DNA from: Paulinella micropora
Lineage: Eukaryota; Cercozoa; Imbricatea; Euglyphida
DNA: 64,000 nucleotides
Direction of reading: 5' to 3'
Assembly: GCA_009731375.1 (NCBI GenBank)
Contig: BJOX01000057.1
Coordinates: forward strand, 662,001 to 726,000
In this document: piece after piece, positions 1 through 8,950 of the stretch
Position numbering within the stretch: the first letter of the stretch is position 1
Layout: each line of letters starts with the position of its first letter
Notes under the pieces: generated by a model
Databases searched by the model: none
What the model was told of the DNA's origin: nothing
What the model saw: only the letters and a program-made list of their open reading frames with translations
Translations under genes and position numbers: made by a program

Positions 1-2
1 AT

Positions 3-317
3 ATGTTTCTCTTCTACTCACTTGAAGATGCCATAGCAAAAAAAGACAAAATCAGTCTGAACCCATATAAAGAAAAAAGTTTGCTTTCATTTACGAGAGC
101 TAACGATTTTCGTTTTTCGTTTGACGATGTCTTTGAGAACCGGTACTGGATGAAAGATTACTTATATGCTCTTAAAGACCTCGCTTCAAAAGAAGAGTAT
201 GAGAAGGCTTGTGATGAGTGGAGGAAGTGTAAAGGAGGATGGAAGAAGGAGAAGGAGTTGGCAAAAAAGATTGAGTTGAGAGTTAAGGAGTTGAAGCACA
301 ATAAAGATGTTGATTAA
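3..317 (+). CDS. Hypothetical viral protein, possibly 5'-truncated
   Basis: An open frame of 104 codons starts two bases inside the window, so the true start may lie upstream. The product is highly charged; its C-terminal half (from about residue 60) is Lys/Glu-rich and looks like a helical or coiled-coil tail. No enzyme motif is visible. It ends 10 bases from the convergent end of the integrase gene and has the AT-rich composition of the provirus, so I assign it to that element. I do not recognise the family. Confidence 0.45.
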   Translation: MFLFYSLEDAIAKKDKISLNPYKEKSLLSFTRANDFRFSFDDVFENRYWMKDYLYALKDLASKEEYEKACDEWRKCKGGWKKEKELAKKIELRVKELKHNKDVD

Positions 318-326
318 ATTCTTCTC

Positions 327-1310
327 TTACAAATCTAATATTACTCTTGCTTTTCTTTCTCTCCTACTAGTCCTGACATTCTCCGGTTGGATGTCTTCAC
401 GGTTTAATAATTCCTTTGTTTTTTTCGCTTTTGTTAAATCTTTAACTTGCTCATTAATTTGTTTTTCTTCGTCGGCAGGTTTATCAAATTTGGTCTTTAA
501 TAATTCACGAGGACTGACTAACTCATCCGAATTGAGTATTAATTTGAAGCCCTTTCTTCCGACGACGGTGTAAATCTGCTTACTGTATTGTTTCCCTCCT
601 TTTGAAAATAAATTCCTTTTCAACTCCTTTCTTACTTTATCACCAGGCTCAAATTCGTCAATTAGACCATCCAGTTGAATAAGTTGTTTATTTTTATTTA
701 CACCCTTAAATACATCAATCGGCTTAGCTTGAATTGTTCTATGAAACCGCATATTATAAGCATCTACCATATCATCAATCCAAGAAAGCCAATCAAAATT
801 ACCATTAGTTTCAAATAGAATGTCAAGCCACCGCCTTATAGTTCTAATAACTCTATCTACAATAGCAAGAGCACGATGGTCGCCAACCTCAACCGTCCTA
901 TGGTCAATATTGTTTTCTCTGAAATAATCTTTAACCATTCCTTTATATTCACTCCCGCTGTCGGTTGTAATGCTTTCTGGTGTGTATGGTATTGATTTTA
1001 AAGCCATATAAACTCCTTTCGCCGTTTTGTTTTTAAGCGGTTTAATGATTAAAAATCGGCTGTGAGTGTCAATCCAAAACAACATCCAGGCATAACCTTT
1101 ATTTCCTTTCTTATCTTTAAGTTTTGACATATCCGCCAAATCTACAAATACTTGTTTAAGTGGTTTGTCCGCCCATATAGTATTCCATTTATCGGTTGGT
1201 AATCTTTTTTGGTAATGAATTTCTAATGCTTGTTGTTCCTTTCTTTCATTCTCGGCATCTACAACTTCATCCGTGCTATTGTTTTGTGGATTGCTATGTT
1301 TGTGGTCCAT
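327..1310 (-). CDS. Retroviral-type (rve) integrase of the provirus
   Basis: A 327-residue protein with the RNase H-fold integrase core of Polintons and PLVs, which inserts the linear viral DNA into host chromosomes. The first catalytic Asp is in VFVDLADM (about residue 57), followed by the conserved IDTHSRF strand. The second is in TTDSGSEY (about residue 117). The third acidic residue falls 35 positions later in AIVDR (about residue 152), so the triad reads D-D-D rather than the usual D-D-E. The C-terminal part (FEPGDKVRKEL, then a basic stretch) resembles the SH3-like integrase tail. I see no N-terminal HHCC zinc finger. Integrase is normally near one end of such elements, consistent with the left border lying just outside the window. 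The family is secure; activity with Asp in place of Glu is uncertain. Confidence 0.88.
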   Translation of the reverse strand: MDHKHSNPQNNSTDEVVDAENERKEQQALEIHYQKRLPTDKWNTIWADKPLKQVFVDLADMSKLKDKKGNKGYAWMLFWIDTHSRFLIIKPLKNKTAKGVYMALKSIPYTPESITTDSGSEYKGMVKDYFRENNIDHRTVEVGDHRALAIVDRVIRTIRRWLDILFETNGNFDWLSWIDDMVDAYNMRFHRTIQAKPIDVFKGVNKNKQLIQLDGLIDEFEPGDKVRKELKRNLFSKGGKQYSKQIYTVVGRKGFKLILNSDELVSPRELLKTKFDKPADEEKQINEQVKDLTKAKKTKELLNREDIQPENVRTSRRERKARVILDL

Positions 1311-1327
1311 CTAATACTTTATAACAC

Positions 1328-1594
1328 CTAATGTTGTATCCTTATTGCAAAGCTACGTTTGCAAAACGTATATATTGCTCTTTCTTTTTTTTCAAGTTCA
1401 AAACAATAATTAGAACAAAACTCATACATATAAAACCAATCAAAACTATCGTCAATCGCTGTAATCTGTCGGTTCGCTAAACACAGTGTTAATCCACACA
1501 CATAGCAACTAGTGAAGTCATACATACGATGATTATATATGTAGTCCATAATGTGTAAGCGAACATCTAATGGTAGGTTTTTTATCTTGTTCAT
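1328..1594 (-). CDS. Small Cys-rich protein with F-box-like N-terminus
   Basis: I chose the Met beginning MNKIKNLPLDVRLHIMDY because it opens with an F-box-like LPLDVRLHIMDYIY segment; a longer in-frame start at 1642 would overlap the divergent neighbour. The 88-residue product then has a CxxC pair (CYVC) and a CxxxC pair (CSNYC) that could hold a zinc ion. F-box proteins usually recruit ubiquitin ligase, but the match is short and I infer it only from the leucine/proline pattern. It sits head-to-head with the gene at 1603, with only 8 bases between starts. Confidence 0.5.
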   Translation of the reverse strand: MNKIKNLPLDVRLHIMDYIYNHRMYDFTSCYVCGLTLCLANRQITAIDDSFDWFYMYEFCSNYCFELEKKERAIYTFCKRSFAIRIQH

Positions 1595-1602
1595 TATATA
1601 AT

Positions 1603-1857
1603 ATGAGATTTTCAAAGTCAAGTGTAAAAAAAAAATATACAACTACTACACCAAAAGGAAAAACAATTCATTTCGGTGATGTCAGATATGAGCATTACAA
1701 AGACCGCATAGGACTTTTTTCGCATCTCAACCATTTAGACAAAGAAAGAAGAAGAAATTACAGAGCAAGAGCAAAAGCTATAAGAAATTCAAAAGGTGAA
1801 TTAACATACAACAATCCAGAGTATGCTAATTACTATTCTTATCATTATCTTTGGTAG
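1603..1857 (+). CDS. Small conserved protein of large DNA viruses (KTIHFGD type)
   Basis: An 84-residue basic protein. It contains TPKGKTIHFGD near the N-terminus, an Arg/Lys-rich centre and an ending NYYSYHYLW. From memory, small proteins with this layout (TP.GK.IHFGD, then SANYWSYN.LW) recur in algal and giant viruses; their function is unknown to me. The start at MRFSKSS fits the family better than the upstream in-frame Met at 1570, which would lie inside the divergent gene. It is presumably a virion or nucleic-acid-associated protein, but that is inference. Confidence 0.62.
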   Translation: MRFSKSSVKKKYTTTTPKGKTIHFGDVRYEHYKDRIGLFSHLNHLDKERRRNYRARAKAIRNSKGELTYNNPEYANYYSYHYLW

Positions 1858-1859
1858 GT

Positions 1860-2357
1860 TCAGAACTTTAAAAATATCTTTGAAACATCATTACTTTCTT
1901 TTTTTGACTTCTCTGGTTGTCCAGCATAAACATTGACATTAACACGGCCAATCTTCTTACCTTTACCCTTTTTAGGCTGTTCCTCTTCCTCACTTTCGCT
2001 TTCGCTTTCACTCTCCTCTTCCACTTGCTTTTTTACCACTTTCTTCGCCTTCTTCTGTTTAGTCTTTAATTTAATACCCGCAACCCGTTGGGCAACGATA
2101 TCTACAAAGTCGTGTTCTACTTCCTCATCCGAACTGCTCTCCTCACTTATCTCACCGTCCCGCCCATCAATGAGGTCCTTAGCCAACTGTTTCTTAGTAA
2201 TGTGGTCCATCTTTTCGTCTTTGTTCATTTCTTTCACATTCTTAGCCTCTTCCTCCGCTAGTAATTCCCTAGCCCTTTCAATCTTTCTTTGCTTAGCCTT
2301 TTCCTTTCGCCTCGCATTAGCGATTTTAAGATTTTCTACCGAAGATTTACCCGGCAT
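1860..2357 (-). CDS. Lys/Glu-rich hypothetical protein
   Basis: A 165-residue protein of strongly alternating charge. It has a basic helical N-terminus (NARRKEKAKQRKIERARE), acidic serine clusters around residues 73-80 and 113-126 (ESESESE type), and a basic KKGKGKK segment near the end. It looks mostly disordered or coiled-coil and could bind DNA or capsid proteins, but there is no recognisable domain. It converges tail-to-tail with the 1603 gene, 2 bases between the stops, and is divergent from the fibre gene. Confidence 0.5.
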   Translation of the reverse strand: MPGKSSVENLKIANARRKEKAKQRKIERARELLAEEEAKNVKEMNKDEKMDHITKKQLAKDLIDGRDGEISEESSSDEEVEHDFVDIVAQRVAGIKLKTKQKKAKKVVKKQVEEESESESESEEEEQPKKGKGKKIGRVNVNVYAGQPEKSKKESNDVSKIFLKF

Positions 2358-2710
2358 ACTGTCTACGACCGTAGGTTGGTACTTGTTTGCTATGGGTTGG
2401 TATATTTTCCTAAATATAATATTTTAATTAAGATAATATATACGAATATGTCAGGTTCATCCTATAAATCGCTCTTAGGCTTATCTGAAATTGCGGTTGA
2501 CTCTTTAAATATAGCCAACCTTGATTTAACGAACACAAACATAGTGGGCTTATACACAGATAGGGTGCCAGAAGATGCTGACCCCGTAAATCTGTATTTT
2601 ACCAACAGCCGATTTGACACACGACTGGCTACCAAAAGCACAACTGACATAAAAGAAGGCACTATTACTAATCTATACTATACTGATGGTAGATTTGACA
2701 CAAGATTTTC

Positions 2711-2720
2711 NNNNNNNNNN
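2711..2720. other. 10-N assembly join inside fibre repeats
   Basis: Ten Ns fall inside the NLYYT repeat block of the fibre gene. Repetitive sequence on both sides suggests collapsed or unresolved repeats, so the true number of repeat units is unknown. Confidence 0.95.
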
Positions 2721-5700
2721 ACGACTAACCACTAAATCAACCACTAACCTAGCCGAAGGCACTAATTTATATTATACTAATGCTAGGTTTGACACTCAAT
2801 TAGCAACAAAGAGCACAACCAACTTAACCGAAGGAACTAACTTATACTACACCACAGCAAGGGTTAATACAGATTTTGACACAAGGATAGCAACTAAATC
2901 AATAGATGCTTTAAGTGATGTAGTCATAACAGGCACACCCGCCGATAATCAACTGCTCATTTATAGCACAGGACAATGGAGAAACACGAATTCCCCTTTT
3001 CTGAGATTAGACGGAACCGCAAATATGACGGGCGGATTAAATATGGGAGGGTTTGCGATTACAAATGTAGGCAATGTTGATGGTATTGATGTTTCTGCCC
3101 TTGATAGTTCTGTGGTAAAACTAACAGGAGACCAAACCATAACTGGGAATAAAACATTTACTACTTATGTGGGCGTAAAAGACTCAAACCCATTAAACAC
3201 TGGTAAGTTATTCTTCAATTACAACAATAATATGGGTTCTATTTATTCGTCGGAGGCAGGTGGAGCAACGGGCTATCCATTATCTTTTGTAGGCTCGTCC
3301 ATACTTTTTGCTCCAACAACAGGGGGTGGAATGACATTGACAAATAATGTTTTAAATTTTAACAGCACAACAGCAATCAGCGGGCTTCCAGCCCCATTCT
3401 ATGACGGCGATGCTTCAACAAAAGCATATACTGATACGAAACTGGCAAAGGACGGCACAGTTGCTATGACGGGCAGTTTAAATATGGGAGGATTTTCAAT
3501 AACAAATGTAAATTTGGTTGACGGTATTGATGTATCCACCCTTGATACCGCAGTAGTTAAACTAACAGGAGACCAAACCATAGCTGGAGTCAAAACATTT
3601 AGTAATGAAATCAAAGCAAATGCGGGGATAACAACAACAACATTAACAACAACCGACAATGTGGTAGTAGGGGCAGGCAAAAGTGTTTTTATAAATAGAA
3701 GTGCTCTCGCTAACAATAAACTAGTTTTGTATGATAGTGGAACACCTTCAACAACGGGATTTTATGGATTTGGTATTGCTAGTAATACATTGATTTATAA
3801 TGTTAATGCTTTTGGTGATAGCCACGTGTTTTATTACTCTGGAATAAATGAACTATTTAGAATTGCTAATGCTGGAATTACTGCTTCAAAGGCAATAACG
3901 GCAAATGCGGGAGTATCAACAACCACACTTACCGCGAGCGGGGCGATAACAGCGAATGGCGGATTAAATATGGGAAGCCAGAGTATAACAAATGTAAATC
4001 TTGTTGATGGTGTGGATGTTTCTGTCCTTGATACTTCGGCAGTTAAAACCTCGGGAAACCAAACCATAGCAGGAATTAAAACATTTAGTAGCGCCCTTGA
4101 AATAACTGGAAATTCAACGAATGCGACAACAAAAGGAACATTCGTGGTTTTCAACTCCACAGCCAATATAGGAACTATCGGATGCCTTGATATGGGCACG
4201 GGTGTAAATTATAACTTTGAAATAAATGCCAAAAAGGTAAGTTTCATTATTGATGGGGCAATCGTCGGTTGGGTAAATGCTTCGGGGCTAGATTGTAATA
4301 GTAGCAAAATAGCCAACCTTGGAACTCCGACATTATCAACAGACGGAGCAACAAAAGGATATGCGGACACATTGGACGGCCAAAATGTAAAACTAACAGG
4401 CGACCAAACCATAACGGGAATTAAGATATTTAATGGAACAAGAAATGACGTAAAAGCACTGACCTTATTAAGCCAAGCCGATTTTAATAATGTGGATATC
4501 ATTAATGGTGGAAATATCACATATAATGGGGGCGAGGATATTAAACCAAAACGGAGGAGATATATTCTTTTCACAGACGACGGGTGATTATCAATATTTC
4601 TTATTTACTCTAAATACTGCTTCAAGCGGAACCGCGAACCAACGAGGCTACCTATTTACGAATGTAGCATCCGATGTAAAAGGGGCGGGACTTTATATTT
4701 CAAAACTTTTGGATAATAAAAGTGCTTCGTCTGACATTGTCCGTTTTAACAATGCTGGCGGTATGCGATTTTATGGAGCCTTAGATATGAACTCAAATAA
4801 TTTAACAAATGGCGGGACAGTAACAGGAACTACATTAACGGCAACTGCTGGTATATCAACGACGACACTAACGGCGAGTGGATTAATAACAGCAAATGCG
4901 AGTATATCAACAACTACGATCACTGCGAGTGGATTACTAACAGCAAATGCGGGTATATCAACGACGACATTAACAGCAAGCGACAATATAGTAGTAGGTG
5001 CTGGAAAAAGTGTTTTCATAGATAGGTCAGGATATACAAACACAAACAACAAATTAGTTTTGTGGGATGGTGGAACAGGCTCCACGACTGCTTTTAATGG
5101 ATTTGGCATTAAACTAGACACAATGATGTATAATGTTAATGCTACAACTGATAATCACATATTTTACTATGGTGCCACAAATGAATTATTTAGAATTGGT
5201 AATGCGGGAATTACTGCTTCAAAGGCAATAACGGCAAATGCGGGTATATCTGTTGTTAATAGCACAGTCGACATACGCGGGGAAGCAAGAAGTGGGTCTC
5301 ATGCTACACCAGTCGGGTTATATGTCACAGCCAATCTTGGAGCATCTTCTGCTGGTGTTGAATTCAGACACAGCAACGGGACACAGGGAGTTGGTATAGG
5401 TTATAATTCAATATATGCTACGGGAAGCAGTAGTAATCAGGACTTAAATTTTTATGCGAGGGGGACTGGAGTAATCTATGCTCAGAGTGATGAAAGCATG
5501 ACGACAGCATCCAGCGGATTTTTAACATTAAGAAAAAGACCATCAAATACGACCAACCCACAAATATTTATGAAAGCAGGAGATTCTTCAAATTATGCAG
5601 TAGTAATGAATATAGGTGGTTTATTACATGCTTGGACGACTTCACTATCAAACGGTGAGAATAATACAGGATATGTTTATTTGACTGCGGGAGCAAATAC

Positions 5701-6011
5701 ATGGTCTTCTGGTTCAGACAGGAGATTAAAATCAGATATTAAAACACTAGACTGTGAGGGATGTTGTGAGAAATTAATGAAAATTAATTGTTGCTCATAT
5801 TATTGGAAATCAGACGAGAAAAAAGAAAAAAAGAGCCACGGATTTATCGCCGACGAGGTTAAAAAAATATTTCCAGAATTTGTATCTGAAAGTGGAATGA
5901 AGGCAGACGACGGAAAAAGCATCCTTGAAGGAGTATCATATATGGAATTTATACCAATACTGGTTAGTGCTTTTCAACACATGGCGGAAAAGGTAGTTAA
6001 TTTAGAAAAAG

Positions 6012-6021
6012 NNNNNNNNNN
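6012..6021. other. 10-N join with duplicated flanks
   Basis: The stretch ending just before the Ns (about 5968-6011) is repeated almost exactly at about 6040-6084. This looks like two overlapping contig ends that were not merged, not a biological duplication. Reading continues in the fibre frame after the join to the stop at 6162-6164. Confidence 0.9.
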
Positions 6022-6164
6022 TTATACTAGTATTAGTCAGTGCTTTTCAACACATGGCGGAAAAGGTAGTTAATTTAGAAAAAGAAAATAAAAATCTTAT
6101 GAATATACTACAAGACCAAACCAACCAATTAGCAGAAATCCGAGCAGTCGTATTTCCTCCGTAA

Positions 6165-6256
6165 TCCCAATATAGTTTTTGAGATTTTTGCAAGCAAAAA
6201 GCTCGACTAGTCGAGCCTGTGTAAGTGGTTTTTGTAAAAAAGCACTTACTATAACA
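6165..6256 (+). promoter_or_regulatory. Late promoter and 5' leader hairpins
   Basis: This spacer opens with CCAATATAGTTTTTGAGA, nearly the same as the sequence before the penton gene at 10550. It then carries the 35-bp palindrome-bearing repeat at 6183-6217. Finally there is a leader hairpin, GTAAGTG (6221-6227) pairing with CACTTAC (6243-6249), ending 7 bases before the ATG at 6257. The same arrangement precedes other virion genes, so I infer a late transcription or leader signal. Confidence 0.55.
6183..6217 (+). repeat. 35-bp palindromic repeat, copy 1
   Basis: It contains TTTTTGCAAGCAAAAA (one hairpin) followed by the perfect palindrome GCTCGACTAGTCGAGC. An inverted copy lies at 11436-11470 with 30 of 35 bases the same. 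The changes in the second palindrome include a paired swap that keeps the stem intact. Confidence 0.7.
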
Positions 6257-6457
6257 ATGCCACCTAGATTACACCCTCCACCTCCACTCATTGATATGGC
6301 AGATGGAGAACTAACACCAGAGTTGAAGAACCGTGTTTTGGATATTTCATTGAAGAATGAAGAAAAAAAAGTAGAGCACGAATTGGAAGACAACTGGAAT
6401 TGTTGTTGTATAAAAAACAGACCGACAGACAGCCGACTTATTAAATACTTATTTTAA
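6257..6457 (+). CDS. Small acidic hypothetical protein
   Basis: The 66-residue product starts with a proline-rich segment (MPPRLHPPPPLIDMAD) and has a charged helical centre and a Cys triplet (NCCCIKN). I chose ATG 6257 because it follows the conserved leader hairpin. Its stop codon abuts the start of the next gene (TAAATG), which suggests coupled expression. No family is recognised. Confidence 0.5.
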   Translation: MPPRLHPPPPLIDMADGELTPELKNRVLDISLKNEEKKVEHELEDNWNCCCIKNRPTDSRLIKYLF

Positions 6458-6604
6458 ATGGGTATCATTATCGCCATCATCACCCTTTGTATCGTAAGGT
6501 TGTCTGAAAAGAACTTACCGTGTGAGACAGCCAACACTTATGTAGGTATTTTGACCTTACTCATAGGAATATGCCTTCCATCGCCTTCTAGTTCAAAGAA
6601 GTGA
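6458..6604 (+). CDS. 48-residue single-span membrane protein
   Basis: The ATG directly follows the stop of the 6257 gene. The product begins MGIIIAIITLCIVRL, a hydrophobic N-terminal segment. It has a polar centre with one Cys and then a second hydrophobic run (VGILTLLIGICL) before a Ser/Lys tail. It is likely a small membrane protein of the virion or infected cell. The C-terminal codons overlap the end of the opposite-strand gene at 6593 by 12 bases. No family assignment is possible. Confidence 0.45.
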   Translation: MGIIIAIITLCIVRLSEKNLPCETANTYVGILTLLIGICLPSPSSSKK

Positions 6605-6853
6605 GCACTCATATAGCTGTATTTTATACCAAGAAGCATCACCAGCACACATCAAAGGTAAAGCCTCATCCCATCCGACACACCAATCGCTGAAAGGCTT
6701 ATACACACATTTAAATTTGGTTTCTATTCCTTTTTGAATACACCACACACAACTTTCATTTTTTTTATCACTGACCCGTGAATAGAAATCACAAGCGGTC
6801 CGACCAGAAATATTAATTAATAAAAAGTTTATAAAGATTAGTATAGAGGGCAT
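6593..6853 (-). CDS. Secreted Cys-rich protein, PSI-like pattern
   Basis: The 86-residue product starts with a hydrophobic signal-like segment (MPSILIFINFLLINISG). It then has regularly spaced cysteines, including SCVWC, with Trp residues between them, resembling the CxWC core of PSI/plexin-type domains. That would place it at the cell surface, in the secretory pathway or on a virion membrane. It is divergent from the gene at 6858, with only 4 bases between the starts. The cysteine pattern argues that this is a real gene; the domain name is tentative. Confidence 0.48.
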   Translation of the reverse strand: MPSILIFINFLLINISGRTACDFYSRVSDKKNESCVWCIQKGIETKFKCVYKPFSDWCVGWDEALPLMCAGDASWYKIQLYECSLL

Positions 6854-6857
6854 CGCA

Positions 6858-7229
6858 ATGGCGGACTATAAATTTCAAAAGATTATTTTTCTGAGTAATG
6901 ATTTTCCAGGCGGTGTTAATGGTTGCAAAACATTTGACAAAACCATTAAATTGAACTTTACCCCAACTAGAATGAATGTTAAGTTTATCCACTATATGAA
7001 TGATACATCGGAGACGAAAACAAAAATCCTTTATATGGACCGCATTGGGATTATCGGCACATTCGCTGATAGCAACACTGCAAACATTTCCAATCTTAGC
7101 TACAACTTGGGGATTATTAATTGGACCGACGGGCAATACAGTTTTAGAGTGCTTAAAACGGACAATGGCAGTATTGAAACTGACCTGCTAGCTGGAAGAA
7201 TTGTTATTTGTTTAGAATTTTTGGCTTGA
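6858..7229 (+). CDS. Hypothetical, probable structural protein
   Basis: A 123-residue beta-rich protein (alternating hydrophobic strands such as TKILYMDRIGIIG and GRIVICLEFLA at the end) with no enzyme motif. It is the first gene of a run leading to the packaging ATPase, 13 bases upstream of that start, so co-expression with virion genes is likely. The size and predicted strand content would fit a small capsid or cement protein, but this is inference. Confidence 0.5.
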   Translation: MADYKFQKIIFLSNDFPGGVNGCKTFDKTIKLNFTPTRMNVKFIHYMNDTSETKTKILYMDRIGIIGTFADSNTANISNLSYNLGIINWTDGQYSFRVLKTDNGSIETDLLAGRIVICLEFLA

Positions 7230-7242
7230 AGAAAATATAGCG

Positions 7243-8070
7243 ATGGAGAAAATCAATAATGTAAAGGTGAAACCAGTCAAGCAAAACGGAGATGGCGATA
7301 AGTTGGCAAAAGGATATAAGCTATTTGATGAACCGTATGCCAATATTTTTCTTCTCGCTCGCAAGAAGAGTGGCAAGACGACCGCACTGTTTGAAATCCT
7401 GAAACGAACAACCGACAAAAAGACCCGTATTGTCTTCATCGCCAGCACGATACACAAAGACCACATCTACAAAGAAATGGTTAAGCACTTCAAGAAGAAA
7501 GGCAATCCATTGGCGATATACACATATTTGAAAACGGATGGACTGTCTGTGATTGATTATGAGTTAGACAAGCTGAACAAGCCAGATGAGGAACAAGAAG
7601 AAGGCGAAATCATTCAAGATGGTAAAGAGGAAGTAGAAAAGCCGAAGTTTCTTTATTTTGGTAAAGAAGAAAAGAAGAAACAGGAGGGAGGCGAAAAAGT
7701 GGAGAGACCGAGCAAATACATAACACCAGAAGTCGTGTTCGTGTTAGATGATTTGGGTAGTGGTTTAAGGGATAAGTCTGTGAGCGATTTATGTAAAAAA
7801 AATAGACACTACAAGTCAAAGGTGATTATGAGCTCGCAATACCTACAAGACCTTAGACCTGAGGCGATAAAACAATTAGACTACATTTTAATCTTTCCAG
7901 GTCAAAGTGTGGATAAAATGGAACTTGTATATAAACATTTAGACCTTGGATATGAGTTTGATTACTTCCTAAACAGATATCACGAGGCGACGAAAGAACG
8001 ATTTAACTTTTTGTATGTGGATGCGGTGTCTGATGAATTACGAAAGAACTTCAATATTCGATTTAAGTAA
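7243..8070 (+). CDS. FtsK/HerA-type DNA packaging ATPase
   Basis: A 275-residue ATPase of the A32-like family that drives viral DNA into the capsid. Walker A is at residues 39-46 (ARKKSGKT), with Ala in place of the first Gly. Walker B is VVFVLDDLG, about 130 residues later, followed by the sensor-like MSSQYLQDLRP. A Lys/Glu-rich insertion separates the two. Length and motif order match PLV and Polinton ATPases. It is the first of the morphogenesis genes, followed by a late promoter at 8071-8158. Confidence 0.88.
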   Translation: MEKINNVKVKPVKQNGDGDKLAKGYKLFDEPYANIFLLARKKSGKTTALFEILKRTTDKKTRIVFIASTIHKDHIYKEMVKHFKKKGNPLAIYTYLKTDGLSVIDYELDKLNKPDEEQEEGEIIQDGKEEVEKPKFLYFGKEEKKKQEGGEKVERPSKYITPEVVFVLDDLGSGLRDKSVSDLCKKNRHYKSKVIMSSQYLQDLRPEAIKQLDYILIFPGQSVDKMELVYKHLDLGYEFDYFLNRYHEATKERFNFLYVDAVSDELRKNFNIRFK

Positions 8071-8158
8071 TTTTATTATTTATTTTTTTCAGAACTATAT
8101 ATAGGAACCTTTTGAAAAAGCTTCACCAAAACCGGAGGTGCGGAGGCGGAGTCTCTGC
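8071..8158 (+). promoter_or_regulatory. Late promoter with 27-bp conserved box
   Basis: A T-rich tract (TTATTTATTTTTTTC, about 8077-8090) is followed by ATATAGG and a 27-bp box at 8105-8131 whose core is CCTTTTGAAAAAGCTTCACC. The box is identical at 11534-11560 before the major capsid gene and at 19104-19130. The order of T-tract, ATATAG and box is shared with the major capsid gene, pointing to a common late promoter or leader. Confidence 0.6.
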
Positions 8159-8461
8159 ATGCCAACATCACCAGTTATTATCAGTAGTCCATCAGGTTAT
8201 AACATCAGCTACAATCCCAGTATGCCACAAGCAGGAGGGAAAGGAAAATCAAAAAAGAAACAAACAGGAGGGAAGGTCAACTGGAAAAAAGTCGGACAAG
8301 CGATATTGGATGCTAATAGGTTTATCAAGAAGAACCAATTGATTTCAAGGGGTGCTACTTTTCTGAGCGATGTAGGAGTGCCTTATGCTGACCGTGTAGC
8401 AAAGGCTGCGGCGAAACAAGGATACGGTAAGCAACGAGGTGGAGCAGTCAAGTTTCGGTAA
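8159..8461 (+). CDS. Small basic virion core-like protein with QxGG sites
   Basis: A 100-residue Lys/Gly-rich protein. I chose ATG 8159 because it follows the late box; an earlier in-frame ATG at 8138 lies in the leader. Three QxGG motifs are visible: PQAGGK, KQTGGK and KQRGGA, the last just before the C-terminus. Adenovirus-type proteases cut after Gly-Gly in basic core proteins, so this may be a precursor DNA-condensing protein processed by the protease encoded downstream. That role is inferred from composition and sites; no homologous domain is recognised. Confidence 0.6.
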   Translation: MPTSPVIISSPSGYNISYNPSMPQAGGKGKSKKKQTGGKVNWKKVGQAILDANRFIKKNQLISRGATFLSDVGVPYADRVAKAAAKQGYGKQRGGAVKFR

Positions 8462-8512
8462 ACCCCAATCACAAATGTAAATTATGTTATTATTTTTTCT
8501 CTAACATATACG

Positions 8513-8950
8513 ATGGTTGTAAAAAAACCGCGAAAACAACGACCGCCAAGGATATACAGAACCAAAGATGGCCGACCATATATCAAAGTAAAAGGGGAGC
8601 CTCGCAAGCGAGGCGTTCGCACACGTGCGACGAAACGAGCATATCTCAACTTTGGCGAGAAAACGAATGACCTTTCAACACTTCAAATCGTTAAACTTTT
8701 TTTGAAATATATGAAAGGGGACAATAAAGCGAAGAAAACACGAAAGACGAAGGAGCGAATAATCAAGTCCGAATTCAATCGCCTTGAACACGAGAACCGC
8801 AACCAGATACAAAACAACCTGCTGAAAAAATATGAACTAATACACGTGCAGGAAGAAAAGGAAAAGAAGTTAAAAGAACAGGCAGAAGATGAAAGAAAAG
8901 AATGGAGAGGAAGGAGAATGCTGACATTAAAGAAAGACAAGAAGAATTGA
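8513..8950 (+). CDS. Basic N-terminal segment, possibly part of the protease precursor
   Basis: A 145-residue very basic protein. The N-terminus (KKPRKQRPPRIYRTKDGRPY) would bind nucleic acid. The second half is a Lys/Glu coiled-coil that runs into the overlapping frame at 8902 with the same character. Because the overlap is 49 bases and the charge pattern continues across it, a one-base frameshift in an A-rich stretch near 8890-8900 may have split one long gene. The alternative is two genuine overlapping genes. Two inverted pairs lie within the coding sequence near 8599-8635. Confidence 0.5.
   Translation: MVVKKPRKQRPPRIYRTKDGRPYIKVKGEPRKRGVRTRATKRAYLNFGEKTNDLSTLQIVKLFLKYMKGDNKAKKTRKTKERIIKSEFNRLEHENRNQIQNNLLKKYELIHVQEEKEKKLKEQAEDERKEWRGRRMLTLKKDKKN

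Larger units (their letters stand above)
2448..6164 (+). pseudogene. Fibre/tail-spike protein with C-terminal S74 chaperone domain, frame broken
   Basis: A long surface fibre gene, probably for host attachment. It starts at ATG 2448 (MSGSSYKSLLGLSE). The N-terminal part has several copies of a motif like TTNLxEGTNLYYTxARFDT, as in phage tail fibres. The middle alternates LTGDQTITG.KTF and TTTLTASGxITANAGI repeats, which suggest a trimeric beta-fibre. The C-terminus (from about 5700) is a peptidase S74 intramolecular chaperone: GSDRRLKSDI with the Ser-Asp cleavage site, then HGFIADEVKKIFPE and YMEFIPILVSAFQ. In that family the domain trimerises the fibre and cuts itself off. The frame shifts by +1 between 4525 and 4570, most simply at a G5 run (4528-4532), and two 10-N joins interrupt it. 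About 45 bases before the second join are repeated after it, so length is uncertain. Confidence 0.8.

Noticed and set aside
5968-6090. A true tandem duplication at the fibre C-terminus
   Set aside because: The copies flank a 10-N join exactly, as expected for unmerged overlapping contig ends.
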